A stretch of DNA of 64,000 nucleotides. Origin: Vombatus ursinus. Taxonomy: Eukaryota; Chordata; Mammalia; Diprotodontia; Vombatidae. The stretch lies in NCBI RefSeq assembly GCF_900497805.2, contig NW_020954610.1, positions 35,494,835-35,558,834 of the forward strand, in the 5' to 3' direction. Under the pieces are notes generated by a model that did not search any database, had not been told where the DNA came from, and saw only the letters and a list, made by a program, of their open reading frames with translations. Shown piece after piece: positions 1 to 11,069 of the stretch; the stretch's first letter is position 1; the number at the start of each line of letters is the position of its first letter. Made by a program: the position numbers and the translations under genes.

Positions 1-1525
1 TAATTCTTTTACTTAAGGGAGGGGGGAATGTTTTGGGCAGGTGGAAGTTTTCAAACTCCACAGGGACACATAAACAGTGTTTTTTATGATTTTCTCAGGT
101 AGCTGAGAGTTTTTCAGATAGCATTGCTGGAAAAGATGATTCCTTTACACAGTAACCATTTTTTCCCTTTTTTTACTGTGAGGAACCTAAAAAAAAAAAT
201 TCATTTACACACATCAATTAAGAAAAGAACTGATTGACACTTTACACTGAGATTTGCAAATATTGTCTAATAATCACAGGAGTTAGCCATTGTTTAGGGT
301 TTTGTTTTTTGGTTTTTTTTTTTTTTTTGCTATGAAATAAAGAGAAGTGTTTATTGCCAAAAATGTCTTTATTTACCTGGTGACTTATTTTTAAAAGTAT
401 TTCTTTTCTTAAAGTACACCTGTGTGCTGAAAAGTTGTCTTAAAAGTGTCAAGTGTTCTCCCTACATATTAAAACTTAAGTTAATTTACGGCAACATTAT
501 TCTATAATTATTTATGTTTAATACCACAAATATCAATCTCTACATTTAACTGACAATTTTAGATAAACTCCCATTTAGACTTTCTTGTTTGTTCATCACC
601 CTTCTGTTATATGTGTTTATACATATATAAAATAAATGCTCCTATGTGCTGGTACGCTAAGTAAAGTGTTCTCTCTGAAAACTGACCCTCTGGATTAAAT
701 ATATATATATATAAGTTAATGGTTGTGAAATAGTGAGATTTTATAACCAGAAAGTAATGAAATTTGGCCATCAGTCGGGGGTGTTCCATTCTCTTACCAA
801 TGAAACAACTTGATGCATTTGGCAAGCATTAACAAGGGCCTTTGTTACCATGAATAACCAATCATCTTAAAATAGCAGCTCAGCAGAACAGAACAAGCTA
901 TAGGTCCGTAAGTCCTCTGAATATTAACTGGAGTGCATGTAGACAAATCTAGAGTTGCTACAGTGGCAGCAACTGTTGTAATGATACGCTATTAGCTGGA
1001 ATATACAAAATTCATTTAATTTTCATTGAGTGACTCACAAAGCAAAACCTCTTATCAGTCTTACTAATACAGTCAGTGAAACGAATTCACTTATCTATTC
1101 CTAATAAAACTATTTTATTTGCTTTGCATGAAAGCTTAGTTTTCCTGTTCTTTTTTTAAAAAATGTTCTACTTTTATATCACTCAAATTAGAATTGTTAG
1201 AAAATTTACACCAGCTTGAATGTATTGTCTATGTTATTAAAGCACATGTGACTGTTTGGATTTGTCAGTATTGTTCAGTTGTATTAAGTGTTTCATTTAC
1301 AAGTTGTCACTTTATGCTGTACTATACCTTGTAATTTTTGATTCTTCATTTGTATGTTTTAAGTGTTTCCAATTACCTTAGTTTTAGCTGCTGTATAATA
1401 GCTGTTGTGTTAATATAGAATTGTAAAAAAAAAAAAAAAATCTGCATTTATTTATACAGAGACATTTATAATACTTATTTTACAAATGTTCTTATATTCT
1501 GAATAAATATTTCTAATGCCATGAT
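1..1525 (+). other. possible 3' UTR tail of a convergent gene (MCC by synteny)
   Basis: A+T-rich, no recognisable repeat and no convincing coding frame. On the plus strand an AATAAA at 1,502-1,507 follows an A16 run (1,425-1,440). In human, MCC is tail-to-tail with DCP2 about 1 kb away, so a plus-strand MCC 3' end would be expected here. No sequence feature proves the identity. Confidence 0.25.
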
Positions 1526-2962
1526 ATGATTTGTCAAATATTCATCCCGTCTAAAACAAACAATTTAAGTAAACATAATTGAAGAACAGATCCTAGGAAA
1601 GTAAAATCAAAAGTTGTGGACAATTTGATTAATGTGGTATGTTTTACACACTAATGTCAAATACCAGCATTAATCTTAAATCTAAAGGAATGCTCTAACT
1701 AGAGAACAAGAGTACAATATATATCAAAACAGGAACAATATTTTGTAGCACATATAGAACATCTAACTTCTGCCAAGCAAAATATTACTCGTTTTATTGG
1801 AATTTGACAGAAGTAGGAAACCAGTGTCTATAGAACTTATTTTTCTTTGCCATGGAAGCAGGGAAGTCAGTACAGCCTTCCATAACTGGAAATTACCTAG
1901 GTAAGGAAGACTTAGCTACACATTATCCATTGGACCACAGAGAAGGTGTAAACACTGCCTGAGCTTCTCATAATGAGAACTGTACAAAGTGCATTTGGAG
2001 AAAGGATATTACAGTATCAATGCAATATTGCAAGGACCAAATAATTATCTTCTAAATGTTATCCATCAACCTTAACAATGTCCAAATCAAGCTGCCCAAT
2101 TTGTTTTTTTTTTAAGTGAGATTTATACTTGCCAGTGTTTCTCTGAACATCTTGAGAAATTATATTAATTTACATGCCGCACAAAATTCTAAGTGTCAGG
2201 TCCATGGCCAACTAGCAGCTCACAAATAGGAAAAAGCTCCTCAATGTAATTTTTATGTTTTCTCAGTACTTTTGTATTTAACCAGCTCTGGACACACAAC
2301 GGCTTTGACACAATCTCAGTTCTGCTGGACTTGTGTTGCCTCAAAAATCAGAAAGGAATAAAGTTTTTGCTGCCTGCATAGGAGAAACTGAGGTTGCAAA
2401 GGAAGTAAATGGCTCTTCTCTCCCAGCTCCAAAGAAGCACACCATGCAAACTGTGAAAAGGAACAACTGGGCACAACAATGGAATGCCATGCCACTCTAT
2501 GGAATGTTTATACATGGCCTTCTTCTGCCTCTTTTTACAAGGTGACCTCTGAGCACAATGCCTCAATTTAGGTAACTGCTCTTTCACTCACTTGCTTAAA
2601 GATTCTTTTCACTAAAAATGTTGCATCTTAGCAAGTCTTAATAATATTGAAGAATTTCAGTTAGGAACTCAGTAGACACCTGCTCCAAACCATAACAGAA
2701 AAAGAATCCCCATTACAGCACACTATTTATGGTGGTCATTCCGCTTCATTCCGCCTCTGCTCAAATAGCTTCAAGGAAGGGCGACCCATTTGCTCCCAAT
2801 ACAGTGCATCCCACTTCTGGATTATTAGTTACATAGCTAATAACACGAACTGGCAAATACTAAAACAACACATCAAGATATTCCCTCACACACTACATGA
2901 ATAGACCCTCATTTCACTTAACAAAACAGATCTGTTTCAAGGGTCCTACTGTAGAAAATTAG
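1526..2962. other. intergenic sequence, nothing recognised
   Basis: A+T-rich unique-looking sequence between the possible convergent gene end and an L1 tail. It contains a minus-strand AATAAA at about 1,790 that could serve a longer DCP2 transcript. No ORF with protein-like composition and no repeat that I recognise. Confidence 0.3.
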
Positions 2963-3105
2963 TGAGTGCATGTACAATTGATATCATATTGCTTGTCTTC
3001 TCAGTGGGTACTACCGGGAGGAAAGCAGAAGGGAAGGAAAGAAGTTGAAACTCAAAATTTAAAAAAGAAAAGAATGTCTAAAATAAATAATAAGTTAAAA
3101 AATTA
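2963..3105 (+). mobile_element. L1 3' UTR fragment
   Basis: Matches the L1 tail seen again at 16,220-16,360: CATATTGCTTG(T/C)CTTCTCA(G/A)TGGG, a G+A-rich stretch, AACTCAAAATTTAAAA and an A-rich end. 5'-truncated, old. Confidence 0.7.
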
Positions 3106-3257
3106 ATGAGTGGCTTCCCATTAAGTGATGGACTGTTAAAATCTTAAGTAGCAAACCTTTCATCTAGCTTCTAGCACATGTAATGGTTGCTCTGGCCTTT
3201 GAAATAGGTTTGTAAAAGAAGAAAACATCAAAGTATCAAATTGCCAGAGCTAAAAAC

Positions 3258-3263
3258 TTTATT
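3258..3263 (-). promoter_or_regulatory. candidate DCP2 poly(A) signal AATAAA
   Basis: Minus strand reads ATTAATAAAGTTTTTAGC, followed within about 40 bases by TTTGATGTTTTCTTCTTTT, a plausible U/GU-rich downstream element. It was chosen over other AATAAA sites because repeat-free sequence ends near it and an L1 fragment follows. Confidence 0.4.
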
Positions 3264-5969
3264 AATGTATCACACTGCAAACAGTAATCTGTTCTTTCCA
3301 AGTTAATACAGTAATGATTATACAGAAAAAAGTAATACTTGAATACTCAGCAGTAAAAAATGTTTTAAAATAAAAAAAAAATCCAGGACTAAACATTAAA
3401 CAAAATAGGAAAATATGTTTTAATTCTGAATTGGTGCCATTTATATAAGAAAACACTTAGGAAATAATCAGGATACACTAACAATACATGCTTTTGCTAA
3501 ATTTGTTGAGATGAATGGTATGGAGTGGTTTTTAGGACTCTAATAAGGCTCATATTGTAGAAATATTGTTAAATATCCTTGTTTCATTAACATAATTCCT
3601 TACAAATCTTTGAGAGATTTCTACTCAATATATTTAAGCAACAGTGAGTCTCTTTCCCACAGAGCAACCGAATTTCATTAAGATTTAAGTAAATGAGAAA
3701 CCCCCCAGGTACAATTCAGTCATAAGATCTTGGCTTTATCTGATGCTTAATCACTTATAAAGATTAAATGCAACAACAAAACTTTCCAGTCAGTATTCAG
3801 CCTCTAAGTTGAAACTGACTGGTTTCACTGGTTCCTTTTCTGGTGTCTGTGTGTTGATGGGTAAATATACCTCTAGTAACAAATAAAAAATCATGGAAGA
3901 ATTTGATTACTGTCCTAAAGAGTCGTTTAAATGTTCTGTTTCATATACCCCTCCTCCAAAGATCTCCTTACCCAAGAAAGTGGTAAAAAACAAAAACAAA
4001 ACAAAAAACCCACTGATATAATTTAATTAGAAAATAAATGCAAAATAATTTAGTATAAGCTAAATTGTTATTGGAAAAGAATGAAATTTATAAACTTGCC
4101 TTACTCTTCCTTTAAAAGATCCAGTTTACTTCCCTATTGATTCTATATATGCTTACTAGTGAGACTGCATTTATTAACTGTTTAATCGCTAGATACATTT
4201 TCTTTCTGTTGCCATTCTAAATGAAATGTTTCACTGAACCCAGTTCAACTTCAACACTTTCAATTTTTCTAAAACTACAGAAGCCCTTTTTTTTTTAAAA
4301 ATGTAGACTGACCTAGTCTCATATTCTTGGGGAATAGGGAAAAAAATCTGTTTTTCCATGAATAGGGTACCACATTGCCACAGCATTCCAATTTTATTAC
4401 TTTCTCCCTCTAAACTAAACCTGTAACTTTAGTTTGTTTTAGAGATGAAAAGAATTTCCACTGATCATAAAACGTCTTCATTTGCCCCCTTCAAAAATGA
4501 TTTATCTCAATGTCTAAAAAAGAAGATAAAGGAAAAAACTTAATCAGGGTTCCATTTAAGCAACCTTTGATTGGTTTTAAGACCAGCTTACCTTTATTTA
4601 CCTTTAGTGAGGAAGTAAAAATTCTATTTGCATTTCATAGATGCTTGAATGGTGGTACTACTCCTTGTTACTTTTTATAGGAGGGATCCTGACTGAGCCT
4701 ACACTTTATAAAACTGACATCAGTTTTCTTAAACTTATAAACTATATCCTTTACAAAAGAATCACAAACATAGTCTAATTTTTTTTTGCACATTTTCCTT
4801 CCATTATTAGCTACTGCTTTTGAGTCAAACAAATATGGCATTAAAATATATGTATTTTTTAAAAGACCTTCCCAGTTTTGGAGAGCTGGCACACAGAGGT
4901 CCCCTTATTTGTTTTCTTCCCAGATTTTAATCTGAATGTCAGCAAAACATTAAATGCAAAACTCTGTTCTCTGAACATGTATGCAATGAGAGGCTTATTT
5001 TTTCATGATACAGATGATAACCATAAAATAAATGCTAGAGAGGCAACAGTATATTGTTTTCAGTGTGCTCAGCAAAACCACAGCCTGCTTGAACAGTAGC
5101 AGAATGCACAAAAAGGAAATATAAGCATGTCTTTTGTGCTTTTCCCATCAGTGCATATGACAGTACATGAACTGTACTATATAAATACCGGCTGCTATTC
5201 ACATGCTCTAAAAGTGTCATACACAAATAGACCAAATTGGGCAGTAGTTAGTTTTCTAAATTTCATTTTCATGTAAGAACCCTGATACTGCTCTCTGTCA
5301 TTGAATTCTATGTAAGCACCATAAAAGTTGGGTGCTAATAGAACAGGATGATCCATTATTCAGCAAGTTTGACACCTGCTTTTTCCAAGCATAAGGAATG
5401 AATAGCAGTGCAGACAGGTGTGCACTGAGTTTTTTACACTGTAGTTTATTGTTGTTAGAGCCTTTAGAGCCTAATATGTTACAATGCCTAAAAAAAAACT
5501 TAATAAAATATTAAATTCTTCCATACTACAAATATACTACCCCAGAATTTGGGAAATGTTACCTAGATTTTCTGAAAAGAAGAGATTTTAACATTTTGCA
5601 GTGCTGGATAGACAAAATATAGCCAAAGATCTGACCACTGGGAAAGAGAGGCTGCTCACTTTGAAATCTCAGAGATTTCCCCCACTAGCCCACCCCCCAA
5701 ATAAACCAGTTTGATATCCATGGGCTTTGCAACACTCAATAGTGCAGGGTGACTTCTCCACCAAACTACCTGCTTTCAACAAGTCTTTCCCCCTTGTAAG
5801 GGATGTACCTGAGTACATTTCATGCAAGGTGGAGTGGTTAATTCCCTGCAGGTATGCTACAAACACATGAAAAGAAGACTAAAGTGAAGAGAATGTTATG
5901 GAGAAGAAAAGATAATACAACATTCTACAACCCACTTCTCTATACCACTCAAGTTTGAGTTGTGTTGTA

Positions 5970-6112
5970 TTTTGTTTGTTGGGGTTGGGGGGTGAGAGTG
6001 GAGAAGGAAGATGATAAAATGTTCTTCGTGTACACTTACACTAAAGCTCTTCTAGAGACTATTCAAATCACAACATACTGAATTTAAAAGGATCCATTAA
6101 TCCTTATGGCTA
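5970..6112. repeat. 3' UTR local duplication, copy 1
   Basis: Aligns collinearly with 7,716-7,856 over about 140 bases: TTTGTTTGTTGG, a G-rich run, GGAGAAG, ACACT(T/G)A..., then CACAACATACTGAATT identical in both and CATTAAT. Divergent overall but clearly related. It matches no transposon family I know. Confidence 0.7.
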
Positions 6113-7715
6113 GAAATTTGTGGCTTCCACCTTGTTCTTCCAGGGGAATGATCAATACTATGTTTATTTAATCTAAAGGTGGAGGTGGTATAGCAGGTCC
6201 ACAAACAAATAACTGGTAAACAGGGTTCCCTCACCTGTTCCTTGCCACTGAACAGGTGGTTTATCAAAATAACATAAGAACCTTCTTCTCCTGAGCTCCT
6301 TTTACCTCTACCCACCTTAAAAAAAAACTATATACATACATTCAAGGGTTAATTCTCCCACAGAACAAAGTAACCTAAGGTGCTATCAGCTGTTAAAATA
6401 CTTTTCACCACCAGTCAACCTTATATAATTTTTTTCCACAATGCTACCTAAATTAGAGTTTCAACCACTGAGCTAACCGTAAGAGATAGATGAAAGCAGT
6501 GTATTCTTTAATCCCTAGTAATTTTCTTAATTCTAGAAGCTTCTTTTTGTGATGTGCAGATTAAGGACCTTGCCATGTAACTGCTAGAAGTGTTGAATTT
6601 TAGAGGTAAGTCTCAACATTATCCCAATATTTTCTTGCTCATGTTTATATAGGTTATAAAATGCCAACCAACTCGAGTGAAGCCAGGATAAGTTGAATTC
6701 CCATGTAAGCCAGGTAGCTTTGCCCTACTCAGTGCCCACTAACCACACTTCTAACCCTTTAATCATTTCTTAAATATCATAAAATTGGTTCCAAAGGGAA
6801 ACAGAGTGAGTGTTTGTGAGCACATTAGTACAAAGGAATCACCACCACTGGAAAAACAACTCTTAACTGTGTCCAACAGAGTGAATATGGCATGTTAGAC
6901 ACAAAAGACAGCAGCATATTAAAAGACTAAATGTGCCTTTCACTGGCACAAAAGCTATGACTAAAATCAAGATCACAAATAGGAATCCTACAGGCTGCTA
7001 TTTCACAAATGCCACATGTTGAAAATGAATGAAAGGGAGTAGAGAGTTCAGCACAAATCCATTACTATCACTATAAAAACAACTCAAAGCACTCAACTGC
7101 CCATCGTCATTTTCCTTTATGAAGGATAACACAATAATTAAAAGCTCACCTTAATTTTTAATTCTAGTATTTCAGTGTGGCTCAAATGGTCTAGTATCAG
7201 CATATAAAAGAACTAAGTCCAAAATACTGTGATGGTCTTTAAAAGAAAAAAAGTTACCTTCCATTGGATTCACTTGGAGACTGAATTACATGGCAACCAT
7301 AGTTAACAGTAATTAATTTTATTCAGAGCTGAAGAAAGCTTGGTATTGGTCACATGTTTTACCATTACATTCACTGGGCTAGTACTTGAAAGGGGAAATA
7401 AACTATCATCTAGCTTTAACAGGGACTTATAGGCACTAATGAATCTCATCGTGGAAGTACCCACCAAGTAAAACCATAATGGTCTAAAAATAAACGTGCC
7501 TCCTGAAACTCCTTTCTTAATGCCCCAGGGCAACCTATTCCTTTTACAAAACCTAGTCTATCAAGTATGCCTTTCCACCTTACAGGCTTAAACCCATGAT
7601 AGCTGCTAACCATACTTTCCAAATTTAAATTCATACTATATAATCATAACGTAAAAGCTAAGTAAGCAGTATTTAGTAACAATAATGAAGCTAGTTAGTC
7701 TGGGATTGGGTTGGG

Positions 7716-7856
7716 TCTGTTTGTTGGAAGGCAAGGGGGAAAAGGAGAAGATAAAAATATTTCTAACATATACTACACTGAAGCCTAGGACTCTTCAAGA
7801 AACTGTTTAAACCACAACATACTGAATTAAACAGGACTCATTAATTTTTATGATTG
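7716..7856. repeat. 3' UTR local duplication, copy 2
   Basis: Direct-orientation partner of 5,970-6,112, about 1.75 kb away, inside the DCP2 3' UTR. The best-kept part is the 16-base CACAACATACTGAATT at about 7,812 and the flanking AAAC(A)GGA and TCATTAAT. Confidence 0.7.
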
Positions 7857-10800
7857 CAGGTACCGATATTCAAACTTGTAAAATGCTCTACCAATACTGT
7901 CAAATAGTAGACTTCTGCTACAGATTCTCATAATTTGAAATCAACTATTTACCTATTGTTATTTACTAGAAAAATAAAAGCCTTTATTTGCAAAGGCTCA
8001 GATAAGCAAGTGATCATCATAATTCATTTGTTAATACAGAACAAAGCGCAAGTATTTAAAAATTTTTTAAAAATTCAATTCCCTTAGTTTTCAGAAACTT
8101 CAAACTCTCAAGGGACCCACCTATTCACAGTTAGTTCTATTAGACACTCACACCTGTTCAAATGCCCATCTCTCACAGAAATGTTTCATCATTTGAGAAA
8201 TCACTCAGCTGCTATGTCTTCACTTAGACTTGTAGAAAAGCATGTAAATGGTACTTCTGCCTTTTGGAATATGCTGGTTAAATATAAAATGCTTCATCTA
8301 ACATCTTCAAATCATAAAAGTTACACATTAAAAGCACCTACAAAACCATTTTTTAAAAAATGCAAAATATTCTCAGTGCACTGCATCTCAGAACACATAA
8401 GGCTGACTATATTTAACATTCAAAAAGTGAATTAAGAGAAGTCCTCTCACAGAGGCATTTAAAAAAATGAAGCCAATAACTGAGCATTTTTCAACTAACT
8501 TTCTGAAATCAAACACACTATAAAGAAGTCACTTACTGGATTTTCCTCCAAATCAAGGTGGAATCCAGTTTCTGTGCTAAGTTTGGCCTTTCCCAGGATA
8601 TTCTCAACTCTGAAAAACTAGTAAACCTACAGTGCAAGGAAGTAGGGAAAGTGCTGTCTGGTGTATACCCAGCTCAGACACATTCTGCATAGTTATTTCA
8701 CTTCAGCTAAGCTTCAACTCACAGTTTTAAGTTATGTATGTTTAATCCCAAACTGTCTAGTGAAAGCTACAAGACTAAAATGAACATAATCCCACCCTAA
8801 TTATACCACCTTTATTATGTTCCATGGTACATTAAAACAAAGTAGCACGAAAGCAATACTACTTAACTGGAATTAAAACTACCTGTATCAGAGGTTTACT
8901 AACTTCATGAATAAAGAAGGATTCATTTCTGGTAACTGTTGATCTGTTTTGCTTTAATATTATGATTGGGGAAATCCAATTACTGGCACCAGAAATACTG
9001 ACCAAGGCATTAAAAAACTTTTAAAATCAAAACGGCTTCTGAATGACAATGAAAAACATGAAAATGATTTGTCTTCTGGGCAAATCAAGTTTTCATTATC
9101 TTATTGCTCATACATAACCAACTATATGATATGGCTCATGAAGACCCAAGCAAAGAAAGAAAACTACAGAAAAGATTTCCAAACATTCATCTAAAGCATA
9201 AAAAAATAAAAATAAAACTAGTTATCAAAATGGAAGTTCACAAGTTTGTCATATTAAAAGATATAGACATGTAGATGACTTCTAATGCTAATGAATGCCT
9301 ACCTGCCTAGTACCAAATAGGTCAAAAACTTTCCTCAATAAATATAAATTTCCCATTTAAATGCCAATGCATGATTATTGAAATAGCTCCTATCTTAAGC
9401 TCTACCTAGTTAAACAGAGTTCCTTTTAAATGGTCTAGGTATACAGAATGAAGGGTGCCTATGATAAGATTTGGCAGTAGGGATTGTGGATACCACATAT
9501 AAAATGTTTTTAAAAACGATACAAGGACACGAACGAATACGTGTACTCATACACCCCACCATTCCCTCCCCTCCCTTCAACCCTCTTACACAAAAGTCAT
9601 ACCATACTTGAGGTCAGACACAAAATATTAAAGCACCTTCATCCCTGGTGATTGTCCTCAATTAAAGCCAAATATTCAATAAAAATGCGTATTATGTACT
9701 TAGATGTGATTCAATAATCCTGAAATGACAAGATACATTCCTAAAAGAATGAGATGAAATTACAAAATATTAGTTTTTTATTTCCTAATCATACATATAG
9801 TCAGAATGAAACAGATGTGCCTTCTCCTCTCATTCTATTATTCAGGGGCTGTAGTATGCCTAATTTTGTAACTCTAGATCACACTTACTACTATTAGAAA
9901 AATGGAATGCCAATTTCCATACAGCCACCCTGAGATGTAATACTTAGATAAAATTCAATAATATTGGCTTTGTACATATACATATTATCTTTTAGAAAAA
10001 AAATCATAGCAAAGAAAAAACTAAAGGACATATTAGAATAAAAAGTTAAGAGTTAAGATGAGGATGAGACAAAACCAGCACCTGTGCCAAGACCTTCAAC
10101 TTTCACCGCACAAGCCTCACAAGGCTCAGCTACATGCAGTATAGAAGTTAAGTCTTCTTTAGCTCTGCCACCCTTCACCCTTCACAAATTCAGTTCCTCT
10201 TTTGTAAAGATTATTTGTCTTTACAGAGAAAGCTGAACTGAACTCTGCAATTTATATTTTCTAAGTATAAAATCTCAAAGAAGTGCAAAATATGGCATTA
10301 TAAAGATTTGAGAAAAAGGAGTCAGGAGTTCATTATGAGCATAGCTATCAGGCTCCAATAATGTCTCAACACAAACCCTTTTTAAGGCTTTCAACAGCCC
10401 AAGCACTTGGAGGCAGAAAAGTTTTATGAAACATCCCCAAAGCAGATGATGGGATCTTGAATTTGAAATCGCTTTACCAATCATGACCAGAGACCAGTAA
10501 TCACTAAGCACAATCTAATTCCCCCCAAAAAGAAAAGAGGGGTATTCCCTTTCCAATTCTGCCATCTGCCTAAGCATAAAACTTTTCTAAGATGTGAGTA
10601 AAATATTCATGCTATTTCTTAACCCAGAACACAAAACAACTCAGTCACACAGAAAGACTGCCCTCAAAAGCACAATGCTGAGCTAGTGAGCTGAACACTG
10701 AAAAGGTTTATGTATAAAAGCCATACTGCACTTACAATGCAAGTAATTTTTACACCATTCTTCTGCAAAGAGAATAATTTCTTCAGGAACACCATTGCCT

Positions 10801-10905
10801 CCCTGTATTTTTTGGTCACCTGAGAAAGATAAGGCTTAATGAGACAAGCATTCAATGGCAACATATCTCTTTGATCCTGGGGCTTCCGAAACACTCTTGT
10901 TTCTC

Positions 10906-11069
10906 TCAAAGGTCAAAGTTCTTCATTATGGCATTGTGGTCAAACTTGAAGCTCAAAAAAGCTCTTGATGAAAACATGAACTTGCAGTGTCCATTACATG
11001 CTACAGAATGTCCCTCCACCTGGTCTAGTAGCTGGTCTTCACTGGAGCAAGAAAAGTCATATACTCCAT
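10906..11069 (-). CDS. DCP2: DCP2 exon 11, coding part with stop
   Basis: Acceptor CTTAAACAG, then AT completing Asp, then 53 codons and TGA (10,906-10,908). It encodes [38 protein letters not shown] and [15 protein letters not shown], residues 370-422. The final hydrophobic segment is strongly conserved with human ([15 protein letters not shown]); metazoan DCP2 tails are reported to bind EDC4. The middle ([20 protein letters not shown] in human) is less conserved. Confidence 0.96.

Larger units (their letters stand above)
3240..10905 (-). other. DCP2: DCP2 3' untranslated region (end estimated)
   Basis: About 7.7 kb of A+T-rich sequence directly after the stop, with no recognisable SINE or LINE, in contrast to the introns. 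Mammalian DCP2 mRNAs are known for multi-kilobase 3' UTRs. I placed the end just past an AATAAA at 3,258-3,263 (minus strand), which is followed by T-rich and TG-containing sequence; an L1 tail lies just outside at 2.96-3.1 kb. Other minus-strand AATAAA candidates, for example near 7,318, 5,450 and 1,790, could give shorter or longer forms. One Pumilio-type TGTATATA lies at 6,329-6,336. The end is inference; the unbroken, repeat-free character is seen directly. Confidence 0.6.

Noticed and set aside
309-328. T-run as the template end of DCP2 poly(A), with AATAAA motifs at about 350 and 368 on the minus strand
   Set aside because: The genomic A-run on the minus strand could equally be chance or a remnant insertion; using it would extend the UTR through the L1 tail at 2.96 kb, so the site at 3,258 was preferred. 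Not excluded.
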